From: a virus
Direction: 5' to 3' (one strand)
Virus record (IMG/VR): IMGVR_UViG_3300046820_000903
Span: 1-64,000 of that record
Length of the DNA: 64,000 nucleotides
Shown piece after piece: positions 56,108-64,000 of this stretch; position 1 is the stretch's first letter; each line of letters opens with the position of its first letter. The notes below the pieces were generated by a model, which worked only from the letters and a program-made list of their open reading frames with translations, was not told the origin of the DNA and did not search any database. Made by a program: the position numbers and the translations under genes.

Positions 56108-57415
56108 TTATTGTATGTGCTTATTTAACAAATCAGAGGTTCCAGGTAGCGTTTTACGCCAGTCTGTGCCACGTGTAGTGTCTAAAAAGTCCATTAATTC
56201 TACGTAACGCTTAACTGCTAGTATGTTTTCAAACTTACTGTCAAAGTGATCAATTAACCATTTGTGAATAGTTCTACCTACAGGTGTGTCCCGTGTAGCG
56301 TATAACTCTGCTAATTCTTCCTTAGCTGAACGTGGTAAACTCATAACGCTGTGCATAGCAGGAGCATCAACAAACTTAACTTGGAATGGTACGCCTTGGC
56401 TGTGGACCCAATCTTCTGTTTCAAACATTGTATGTGTAGTGCTCATTTGTGTACAGCTTGTTAGTCTATGTAACTTAACAACGCCTTCTTTTTCGTACTC
56501 TTTAACTCGCTTAACGTTGCGTTGGAATGTGTCCCACGAACTTGTACGAATTAACTCAAAAGGTTCGTAAGCCGCATCAATGCTGCCGGCCAATTCAACA
56601 TGCTTGAAGTGACTCCAACGCTGTGCTAATTTGTCGTTAATAACTGACAAGTTAGTATCGTAGTCTAAGTATACTTCTTTAGCACGACCTGACGCAATAA
56701 TACGATCTAGCATTTCGTCGTGTGCAGGAACAATCATTGGTTCCCCGCCTGTGATGTAGATATGTTCTAGTGTAGGTAGTAGTTCATCAAACTTAGACCA
56801 CCATATGTCAGTTTCCCACCAACGTACTTCTTTTGGATTAAACAGCTTGCCGTGTTCGTTGCGTTCTAGTTTAACTCTAGGATGACCAAAGCCCCAAGGC
56901 ACTTCTAAATTATTATTGTTAAATCCAACCCAGTCTTCATACCATTGGTTTGAGTAGCTGGGTCCACAGTGAACACACTTTTGGTTACATAAGTTTCCAA
57001 AGCGTATGTCTAGTGTTGTTGGATTCCATTTGACATAGCCATTTTCGTCCATGTCTGCATTCATATAAGTGGCAGGACTTACTATGTTTGTGCTTGGATT
57101 ACGGCGCTCCATGCTTTGTCTACGACTAGCATTAATGTTCTTTGGATCGCCACCTGTTGCGCTTTCACGCTCACTACAGCATGAGCACAAGTCATGCCAC
57201 CCGCCTTGTGTTTTTACATCATTAATGCGAACTGACCTATGCCACTTACCATTGAGCCCTTGATTAGGCGTGTGTGTCATAATGTTCATTAACTTGCCGT
57301 TCTCATCAAGAGCCATGCCCTCGTTCATTGTTCGACTGTTAGTTAATGCACATATCCTATAATCGCCAAGAGGGGTTATCATCAACCCCTGCCACGGCAG
57401 TCTACAAAAAGCCAT
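56108..57415 (-). CDS. Radical SAM protein with auxiliary-cluster cysteines
   Basis: The 435-residue protein has Cys143-Asn-Gln-Lys-Cys147-Val-His-Cys150, the radical SAM motif, and Thr-Gly-Gly-Glu-Pro near 215-220. N-terminal Cys4, Cys22, Cys77, Cys79 and Cys80 could hold an auxiliary iron-sulphur cluster. It shares the overall plan of the gene at 52558 but is clearly divergent. It lies between endolysin and the giant internal-protein candidates. The substrate is unknown. Confidence 0.8.
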   Translation of the reverse strand: MAFCRLPWQGLMITPLGDYRICALTNSRTMNEGMALDENGKLMNIMTHTPNQGLNGKWHRSVRINDVKTQGGWHDLCSCCSERESATGGDPKNINASRRQSMERRNPSTNIVSPATYMNADMDENGYVKWNPTTLDIRFGNLCNQKCVHCGPSYSNQWYEDWVGFNNNNLEVPWGFGHPRVKLERNEHGKLFNPKEVRWWETDIWWSKFDELLPTLEHIYITGGEPMIVPAHDEMLDRIIASGRAKEVYLDYDTNLSVINDKLAQRWSHFKHVELAGSIDAAYEPFELIRTSSWDTFQRNVKRVKEYEKEGVVKLHRLTSCTQMSTTHTMFETEDWVHSQGVPFQVKFVDAPAMHSVMSLPRSAKEELAELYATRDTPVGRTIHKWLIDHFDSKFENILAVKRYVELMDFLDTTRGTDWRKTLPGTSDLLNKHIQ

Positions 57416-57418
57416 TGT

Positions 57419-60049
57419 TTACTTTCGGGCTAAAAAGCCCTGAGAGTTACGCTTGTATCCTTCTGGGATTAGCTTTACTTGTTTATCCAACATACAGAAG
57501 TATTCGTTTTCCTTTAATTGTGCAGATGCGTTTACAAGTGCTTGATCAAAGTTTTCATTCTTTTGTTTGTTGTGAATAGTCCACATTGTGGCATACGCAC
57601 GTTCTGGATTGTCTTTATACTGCTTTAGTAATTTCTTTTCTAAGTCTTGATCAAAGCCAGGAGGTGCGCTTTCTTTAACTTTTTTGTTGTCCTTCTTTTC
57701 AGGACGCTTGCCACCAGTTTCTTTTTCTAGACGTTGTAGTAATTCTTCATCACTGCCGCCACCCAGCTTGTCAAATGCTTTTTTAGCGCCTGCTTTGATA
57801 GTGTCAATAATACCTTCATTTACAGCAGGAGCCATTGACCTACGGCTTTCAGCCACTTGTTTGATTACAGCTTTAGCGGCTTGTGCTTGTTCTGGAGGTA
57901 ACGTAGCAATTTTAGACTGTGTATATTGTTCTACTTTGTCATCGCCGCCTAGTTTCTCAGAGGCCATGTCCCATAGTTTTTCTACACCCTTCATGCCTAA
58001 CTTTGCCGCACTATAAGCGCCATAAGCGGCCATTGGGATACCAAGTAATGGGCCTAAGATACCAACAATAGCTGGAGCACCTGCTGCCGCAACAACACCT
58101 AATCCAAGACCGCCGGCAAACTTAGCCAATGCAGGAGCGTCTTCTTCTACACCACGTTCGCCAGGAACGCTGCCACGAAAGTTCTTTTGCTTGTCTAGTA
58201 CAGCTCGCATCTTGGTCATAATACGATCAAATGCACGAGCATCTGTTAAAGCACGTAAGAACTCTTCTTGACGGCCAGCTTTCATAAAAGACTTATAACG
58301 TCCGCCAACAAAGCGAGCTTCTGGATATTCTAATGTAATTGGCTCACCACCAACCATGATTTCAGCATCTTGCCCTTGTTCAACGGCTTTTAAAATGCTT
58401 AGTATGTTCTTACGGCCTTGTTCCGATTCCATATTTGCTTCCTTAATTTTTGTTACGTTTTCAACCTTAGGATCTATGCCTTGTTCTTTTTGGCTTAGCA
58501 AATAGTCCCAAACACTTGTTGTCATCATTTCTGCTTTGGCAATTTTTTCTTGCGCCCATTCTGGCAAGTTATCGTTGTCGCCAATTGTGTCCATTAGGCC
58601 GTTGACCGCTCGAGCCATGGTACGCAGATTGCTTTTGGCCATACCTGCTTCGTCATCGTATTCAGGATTACTGGCTTCAGTCATACTTTCACCCATGCCA
58701 GCTAGATTCTGTTCTACTTGTTTAACCCATCCTGACACATCACTGCTACCGATTTCTTCTACATCGCCTACAAAGTCAGCAACTTCATCCACTGCCGCTC
58801 CTACCTTTTCTGGGCCGTGTTTGGCCAATAGGTCTGTGCGTTGCATTAGAATACGACGAATAATGGCCTGTGCTACTGGTGAGTCTTCATCACCAGGATT
58901 GTCCATCATGCCTTCCGCCACACCTTGTTCTAAGCTTTCGACAATTACGCCTAAGCCTTTATTACCTGTGCCTTCTTTATTTGGACCAAGAATTTGAGTG
59001 ACTCTGACTTTTTTACCGTCATGGGGACCACCGTTTACTGTAATTATATTACCTACTTGTCTATTAGGCTTAAGGTTAAGTTTAATCTCTTGCGGTGCAG
59101 AATTTTGTGGTTGTGCTGATTGTTGCGGAGGCTGTTCTTGCTTTTGTGCAGGTTTGCTACCCTTCTTCCACTCGTATACCTCGTCATTCAATGAAGCTCT
59201 ATATGCTAATACAAATTGTTTTTCTGACCCCGACCTGTAAACAAAGTTGTCAATTTTAGATATTTTAACTGCTTCTTTGGTTGCATTGTCAATTGCTTGT
59301 TTTGCATTATAGCAGTCAGTTAATTCACAATACTTTGTAACCAAATCATACACATTAGTTGCCATGTACTCCATTGGAGAAATACTATCTCCGGTAGAAA
59401 TTTCTATGTCGGCGGACCTAAGTCTAATTTTTAATCCGCCAGTGGCATCTGTTAGCGCCTTACCAGCATAATTAGCCCAGTAACCTGGCCCTTTAGCTTG
59501 TGCCAATGTTGGTAAACCTGCGCCAGCTACAGCGGCAGCTCCGGCACCCAAGCCTTTTAAGAATCCTCTACGGTCGATTTCTTCTAAACTGCCTTCCGCC
59601 ACACCTTCAGCAGGCTTGTCTTTCCAAGGCTTCCACATACCGTGCTTGTGATTATCTACAATGTATAGTGTATGTGTGACAGAGCCGTCTTCATTCTTAG
59701 ATTTTTCTACATCAACAACTTTTTTAGCACCCCATTCGTTCTTGTCAAACATGTATTCTTCATGGTCAGCAGTTGCTTCGTCTTGTGCCTGGATAACGTA
59801 TAACTTGTTATACTCTTTACCGTTAGGAGCAGATCCTTCTTGGTCAACATACTTTACAGCACGTTTCTGTGTGAATGCTTTGTGTTGAGCTTGACGTTGT
59901 TGACTAATAGCATCTTCGTCATCTGCGGCCTGTTGAGCAGGGCTAGGACGTGGCTCGCTGGGAACTCGAGCCTTAGGTTTAGCATTTAGCGCCGCATAAT
60001 AATCGACGTCGCTGTCAAAGTTGCGTGGATCTACTTCGTTGATTTTCAT
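57419..60049 (-). CDS. Giant multidomain internal-virion-protein candidate with buried Tat-type signal
   Basis: The 876-residue acidic protein is built of short domains separated by sites such as Val-Ala-Glu-Gly (150-153 and 377-380), Met-Thr-Glu-Ala (456-459) and Ile-Lys-Glu-Ala (535-538), which resemble T4 prohead protease sites (hydrophobic-x-Glu|Ala/Gly). Directly after the first site comes Asp159-Arg-Arg-Gly-Phe-Leu-Lys165, a hydrophobic core and Ala-Gln-Ala185: a complete twin-arginine signal peptide. Another hydrophobic region lies near 650-700. Processing and export are inferences. Confidence 0.65.
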   Translation of the reverse strand: MKINEVDPRNFDSDVDYYAALNAKPKARVPSEPRPSPAQQAADDEDAISQQRQAQHKAFTQKRAVKYVDQEGSAPNGKEYNKLYVIQAQDEATADHEEYMFDKNEWGAKKVVDVEKSKNEDGSVTHTLYIVDNHKHGMWKPWKDKPAEGVAEGSLEEIDRRGFLKGLGAGAAAVAGAGLPTLAQAKGPGYWANYAGKALTDATGGLKIRLRSADIEISTGDSISPMEYMATNVYDLVTKYCELTDCYNAKQAIDNATKEAVKISKIDNFVYRSGSEKQFVLAYRASLNDEVYEWKKGSKPAQKQEQPPQQSAQPQNSAPQEIKLNLKPNRQVGNIITVNGGPHDGKKVRVTQILGPNKEGTGNKGLGVIVESLEQGVAEGMMDNPGDEDSPVAQAIIRRILMQRTDLLAKHGPEKVGAAVDEVADFVGDVEEIGSSDVSGWVKQVEQNLAGMGESMTEASNPEYDDEAGMAKSNLRTMARAVNGLMDTIGDNDNLPEWAQEKIAKAEMMTTSVWDYLLSQKEQGIDPKVENVTKIKEANMESEQGRKNILSILKAVEQGQDAEIMVGGEPITLEYPEARFVGGRYKSFMKAGRQEEFLRALTDARAFDRIMTKMRAVLDKQKNFRGSVPGERGVEEDAPALAKFAGGLGLGVVAAAGAPAIVGILGPLLGIPMAAYGAYSAAKLGMKGVEKLWDMASEKLGGDDKVEQYTQSKIATLPPEQAQAAKAVIKQVAESRRSMAPAVNEGIIDTIKAGAKKAFDKLGGGSDEELLQRLEKETGGKRPEKKDNKKVKESAPPGFDQDLEKKLLKQYKDNPERAYATMWTIHNKQKNENFDQALVNASAQLKENEYFCMLDKQVKLIPEGYKRNSQGFLARK

Positions 60050-62163
60050 TTTCTTAATACACTTTTCATAAACTGTGTGGCCATTGCTTGCGCTTCGCTA
60101 ACTGGCTTCATGTGAGTACTTAGCCCGATACTTTCTTGGGCTGGTTGCTTACTAATATCATGGAATCCAAAGCGGTCTACCATTAGGTATGTACTGCCCA
60201 CTTTCATAATATCGCCAACGCTCATGCTGGTGTGTCCTGTGTTGCTTTGATTGATTAGATCACGTGCTTCTCCACGTGGACTCCAGTTTTCACCTTGCAT
60301 CATTGAAAACACTTTGTCTGGATTAGTTTCACGTAGTGTACCAATTTGTACATGTGTTTGTTCCAGTGTTTCTGGTGTGGGCATTTGACCCTTCTTGGTC
60401 AACCAGTTGGCACCCATCATCATGTCACGGCCTGCTTCATCGTTCCAGTACCAAACTTCTGTGCTGCCTTCTGGGTAAGCATCAGACAAGCTGGAGTATT
60501 GTGTAGCCGCAGGTCCTGCTTCTGTTTGTAATTCACGCTCGCCAAAGTAGTTTAACATTTGACGGAAGCCTTCGCCATCGTTTAGTGTTTGTTGCATTAT
60601 GGCCTTGCTTTCTGGCTTTAACTGATCAAACTTGCTTAGGATCTTGTTGGCTGTTTTAGCACTGATAGTAATGCTACTACCGTCGGCCAAGGTCATTGGC
60701 TGTGGCTTATCGTAGTCAGCTTGACGACGAATCTGCATGATAATGTTCTTGTCTGCTGATGCTTGATCAGCTGGTGTAGCTTCATCTTCTTCAGCTTCGG
60801 TTACCGGTGCCATACCGCCTACTTCACGATCTAGTTTGTCAGCAATCCATTGTACTGGATCACCTTCACGTGCTTTGGCAACACCATAAGGCATTTCACC
60901 ACTGTTTAAATAATAATCAAATAAGGCTTCGTAAAATTCTGGATTATCATCAATTTCGCCGCCAGCTTTAAATTGTTTAAATGAATCTGCAAATTGATCT
61001 AAAATACTTTCTAATTCCGGATCAACAATTAGGCCTTCATTTAAATCAATTCCTAAATCTTCAGCAAATAATTCACCAATTTCGTTGTCATCATCTGCGT
61101 CACGTTGTGCTTTATAACTTAGACGATCATAGTAGTGAAAGTGTAGATCTGTTTCTAAAGCTTGACTTAGTTCGCCGCCGGCTTTAAAGTGCTCTACAGC
61201 TTCTTCATTGTTGGCAATGATTCTGGCCAACTGTGGATCCATACGGTATTCAGCTTCTTTAACTTCGATGCCAGCTTGACGTAAAACAGCAATGTTGTCA
61301 TCGCCCAATTCTTCTTCGTCATCTAATTCCAATTGACCGTTCTTGTTAAACGTTACATTGGTTGTACCGCCTGTTTTGTCAAACTGTGGCTTAGGCGCAG
61401 AACTGGTAGCGTTGCCCATGTTGGGAGTATTGCCGCCTGCACGACTTGGAATAGTGCCTGTAGTACCAATTGTACCAAAGCCTTCGCTTACGCTTTCATT
61501 TTGTATGCCTGTTGTATGTGGGTGACGTACATAATAAGCTTGACCGCTTGCACTGATATAGTGTGGTAGTCGTTGTCCGTCACCGTCCATAAACTCTAAG
61601 TCACGTGCGCTAATGCGTGTAATACGGTTGTCCATGTCATAAAGAATTAGAAACTTGCCGTTTTGGCTCATACGTGCTTGGTCATATACCTTCATACTAC
61701 GTCCGTCGGCTGGTAAACCATATTGCTGGCGAGTATCTTGTCTAACACGATCTGTTTCTGCACGACGAATTTCATTTTGACGAGCATTATAAATTCTACG
61801 CTGTGTTTCACGTTCTGCTTCACGTTGACGAACTAGTTCTTTATAGTTAGGGCTAAAAATATCTGCCATGTGACGACCAACGCTGTATTCTGTGCCAGGA
61901 TGACGATTCTGTCCTGGCGTACCTGTATTCTGAGCATGTGCCCCGCTCATTGCAACACCAGCGGCCATTGCTGCCGGAATAATCTTTCTGGCAACATGTT
62001 GTAGGATGTCTTTACCAGCTTCGCTTAGGTCACCTTCAACAACAACAATGGTGTCAAACGGGTCTTTAAACTGCTTGACCTGCTGAAGCACAATGCCTTC
62101 ATGTAGACGACTGCTAATTTGCTTAACAACACGACCTTCACGGACTAATTGAATACGAATCAT
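60046..62163 (-). CDS. Giant multidomain internal-virion-protein candidate with buried Sec-type signal
   Basis: The 705-residue protein shows the same architecture. Near the N-terminus are Val-Arg-Glu-Gly (7-10), Val-Val-Glu-Gly (41-44) and Leu-Ser-Glu-Ala (46-49), followed by a basic and then hydrophobic stretch ending Gly-Ala-His-Ala-Gln (74-78), like a Sec signal peptide. Later sites include Val-Ser-Glu-Gly, Val-Lys-Glu-Ala and Leu-Asn-Glu-Gly. Two acidic repeats each contain Phe-Lys-Ala-Gly-Gly-Glu. Start and stop overlap neighbours by four bases or adjoin them. Confidence 0.65.
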   Translation of the reverse strand: MIRIQLVREGRVVKQISSRLHEGIVLQQVKQFKDPFDTIVVVEGDLSEAGKDILQHVARKIIPAAMAAGVAMSGAHAQNTGTPGQNRHPGTEYSVGRHMADIFSPNYKELVRQREAERETQRRIYNARQNEIRRAETDRVRQDTRQQYGLPADGRSMKVYDQARMSQNGKFLILYDMDNRITRISARDLEFMDGDGQRLPHYISASGQAYYVRHPHTTGIQNESVSEGFGTIGTTGTIPSRAGGNTPNMGNATSSAPKPQFDKTGGTTNVTFNKNGQLELDDEEELGDDNIAVLRQAGIEVKEAEYRMDPQLARIIANNEEAVEHFKAGGELSQALETDLHFHYYDRLSYKAQRDADDDNEIGELFAEDLGIDLNEGLIVDPELESILDQFADSFKQFKAGGEIDDNPEFYEALFDYYLNSGEMPYGVAKAREGDPVQWIADKLDREVGGMAPVTEAEEDEATPADQASADKNIIMQIRRQADYDKPQPMTLADGSSITISAKTANKILSKFDQLKPESKAIMQQTLNDGEGFRQMLNYFGERELQTEAGPAATQYSSLSDAYPEGSTEVWYWNDEAGRDMMMGANWLTKKGQMPTPETLEQTHVQIGTLRETNPDKVFSMMQGENWSPRGEARDLINQSNTGHTSMSVGDIMKVGSTYLMVDRFGFHDISKQPAQESIGLSTHMKPVSEAQAMATQFMKSVLRK

Positions 62164-62164
62164 T

Positions 62165-64000
62165 TTATTTTACCTTTTTCCAATCTATGCTAGGCACAGT
62201 ACTGTTTTTATTAACGAAATCTGGCTCTTTGCTTTTGCTACCTGTTAACTCTACAGGCTCCTTGCCTGTGATAGCTTTAACAGCGTCTCTGATCATTTTA
62301 TTTTCTTCATCTGTATAAGCATAGGCAAACGGACCAGCATTTGGTCCCAGCACTACTTTGTCACCGCCGCGGTTACCAGCCACGTGAATAGCATAACGAT
62401 AAAAGCCATAACCAGGATCAGTGTTTAAATGGAACATTCCTTTAATAATACTGGCCTGCTCTGGATTCATTTTATCTTCTTTAAGATAATGGTGAATACC
62501 TTCTACAATACGTTGTGCTTGCTTTACACGATGCGTATACAATTCCAATGTCGTCATACGCTGTGAGCACTCACGCATGAAGTTAGACTCTTCATCTGTA
62601 ATACCACGCGATCCACGACCACCTTTACTGCGAATACGCTTTAATTCATTGTATGCCGCAACAATAGTATTTAATGTATTTGTCAACTGCTTGATGTTCT
62701 CAGCGGCACGACGGAAGCTGCCACCGTGTTCTACTTTAAGGTCTGCGGCCATTGCGTCTGCTTCGCGGCGTGCTTTATCACGTAACCCGCCTAGAGTATA
62801 ACGACCTGCGCCACCCAATACTAACACTTCTGTGTCTGTCATTGGTTTATCTCGATCCAAGCGATAGATAACATTTTTATGATCTAATACATGTGCTTCT
62901 TTTGCAATCTTTGTATTACGGCGATTATTCATCCACTCTTTATATTGACCAAATTCATGTGGACTTAATGAAACATTATTTTTCACTTTCCAAACAATTC
63001 GCTGAATTGTTTCTGGAATATCTTTATCAATTTTACTGAAATAATCACGCATGGTAGTAAGTTTAGTTGGATCTTTTGCATCCGTATTACCTGCAAAATA
63101 ATCACGCATGGTAGCTAAACTAGATTCAAATACACCTTGCCCAATGTAAGCAGGACCTGGAGTGTACTTTTGTCCCACTGCGGCACGTGCGGCTCTACGC
63201 CTGGCTCGACGACTACGACCACGTGTCATTGGATAAGCCACTACAGCAATGTCTGCACTTGTTGTGGCACCCGGAGACGCACCACCTTCGTCTTCCATGA
63301 CATTGCCTTCTGCTAGACCATGCTTCTTCATCAAACTATAAATCTGACTGCCTGGCTTGACTGGTTGTCCAGATTTTAAAAACGCATCAATCATGCCCAA
63401 TTCTTGTTGCTTGCGTTGTGCAGACGTATCAACAGCAGGTGTTGCATTAGTGTTGCTATCGTCGTCACTGATGTCGTTGGGCTCATAATACCAGCCCATG
63501 CCCGGATCATCACTGCCAGTTTTTGCTGGATTATCAAACTTGAAATAGGCAATTTGTGTTTTGCCCCAGTAGCCTTTGAATTCGCCAGTGGCATCATTCA
63601 TGTCTTCTCGATCAAAATGATCTGCTTCAAATCGACCAAAGAAATCTATACTACGACGATATGACTCTGGCTTGGGATACTTGTAAGGATCTTCTCCATT
63701 GTCATCATCTCTGCCGTGCCCATTTGAAAATTCTTCTAAGTCTTTTTTGGCAAAGTTATCATTGTGGAAACTACCAACAATGTACCATTTTAAATCATGA
63801 TCAACATCATTGTGTTCTACGCCTATTACGTTGACATTGTAACCTCGATCGTCAAACCAACTGTTGGCATAACCCACTAGATTTTGTTTGGCTTTTTCGC
63901 CACGTGTATCAATGTTAAATCCATCGTTGCTGACATCAAATTCTTCAAACCAATCATCACCAATGATATCAGCAAGCTCGTCATCTGAGTACCAACGTCC
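62165..64000 (-). CDS. Giant multidomain internal-virion-protein candidate, 5' end outside window
   Basis: The frame is open to the right edge, so the N-terminus is missing; at least 611 residues are present, and a GTG at 63877 is internal rather than a start. A Tyr/Asp/Trp-rich domain comes first, then Leu-Ala-Glu-Gly, an Arg-rich run (Arg-Arg-Ala-Arg-Arg-Arg) suited to DNA contact, two copies of Thr-Met-Arg-Asp-Tyr-Phe about 25 residues apart, and Ile-Val-Glu-Gly. The layout matches its two downstream neighbours. Confidence 0.65.
   Translation of the reverse strand, partial: GRWYSDDELADIIGDDWFEEFDVSNDGFNIDTRGEKAKQNLVGYANSWFDDRGYNVNVIGVEHNDVDHDLKWYIVGSFHNDNFAKKDLEEFSNGHGRDDDNGEDPYKYPKPESYRRSIDFFGRFEADHFDREDMNDATGEFKGYWGKTQIAYFKFDNPAKTGSDDPGMGWYYEPNDISDDDSNTNATPAVDTSAQRKQQELGMIDAFLKSGQPVKPGSQIYSLMKKHGLAEGNVMEDEGGASPGATTSADIAVVAYPMTRGRSRRARRRAARAAVGQKYTPGPAYIGQGVFESSLATMRDYFAGNTDAKDPTKLTTMRDYFSKIDKDIPETIQRIVWKVKNNVSLSPHEFGQYKEWMNNRRNTKIAKEAHVLDHKNVIYRLDRDKPMTDTEVLVLGGAGRYTLGGLRDKARREADAMAADLKVEHGGSFRRAAENIKQLTNTLNTIVAAYNELKRIRSKGGRGSRGITDEESNFMRECSQRMTTLELYTHRVKQAQRIVEGIHHYLKEDKMNPEQASIIKGMFHLNTDPGYGFYRYAIHVAGNRGGDKVVLGPNAGPFAYAYTDEENKMIRDAVKAITGKEPVELTGSKSKEPDFVNKNSTVPSIDWKKVK

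Noticed and set aside
1-64000. tRNA genes or insertion sequences.
   Set aside because: Intergenic gaps are almost all under 140 bases, and I saw no cloverleaf-type sequence with CCA or acceptor pairing, no transposase and no flanking terminal repeats.

Overview
The window looks like part of a large T4-like (tevenvirus) myophage genome. It is AT-rich and almost fully coding. It carries a family B DNA polymerase of gp43 type, a likely gp45-type sliding clamp, a T4 Rnh/FEN-type 5' exonuclease, a DsbA-like protein, ThyX, a MazG-like protein, a GH19 endolysin and very large proteins resembling internal virion proteins. T4-type late-promoter boxes (TAAATA family) and canonical -35/-10 promoters occur side by side. 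No tRNA, photosystem gene or other marker identifies the host. The carbohydrate and lipid gene content suits an aquatic Gram-negative bacterium, but that is inference.

Layout. (1) 1-12407, plus strand: the 3' end of a Gly/Tyr-repeat surface protein, then a tightly overlapping run of about 15 genes. These are glycosyltransferase-like proteins (three in tandem are paralogues), a methyltransferase, two 2OG-Fe(II) oxygenases, two GNAT-like proteins, a PP-loop ATPase, a fatty acid desaturase and thyX. (2) 12404-20714, minus strand: an asparagine-synthase-like PP-loop protein, another oxygenase, a fatty-acid-hydroxylase-type membrane protein, conserved small proteins, and a MoxR ATPase/VWA-metallopeptidase pair with very strong promoters. 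(3) 20852-21550: one isolated plus-strand gene. (4) 21547-40158, minus: nucleic-acid and cofactor metabolism (rnh, queE, mazG, folE, a QueD-like candidate, dpdA), a 7Fe ferredoxin, glutaredoxin, phosphoribosyltransferase, sugar-nucleotide enzymes, and the clamp. (5) 40227-46352, minus: DNA polymerase, an eight-gene tandem array of tiny proteins ending in a shared Leu-Arg-Trp-like motif, a small membrane protein and a DsbA-like protein. (6) 46400-55387, minus: a second surface-glycan/radical-SAM module (cytidylyltransferase-cupin fusion, PP-loop ATPase, two FkbM methyltransferases, GDP-mannose 3,5-epimerase-like protein, radical SAM protein, two related glycosyltransferase-like proteins). (7) 55462-64000, minus: endolysin, a second radical SAM protein and three giant multidomain proteins, the last running off the window.

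How the genes fit together. FolE, the QueD-like candidate, QueE and the DpdA-type transglycosylase make a plausible 7-deazaguanine DNA-modification pathway. The glycan genes, PP-loop enzymes, 2OG oxygenases and radical SAM proteins look like a large accessory programme for making or altering sugars, lipids or peptides at the virion or host surface.

The most unusual signals are these. At least six genes have a T4-type late box ending exactly five bases before ATG, which would put transcript position +1 on the A of the start codon (leaderless late mRNAs). In the small-gene array, the Arg-Trp codons AGG-TGG double as the Shine-Dalgarno of the next gene. In the giant internal-protein candidates, Tat- and Sec-type signal peptides are buried directly behind sites resembling T4 prohead-protease cleavage sites. 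Everything here was read by eye; family names rest on motifs and remembered family patterns, not on searches.
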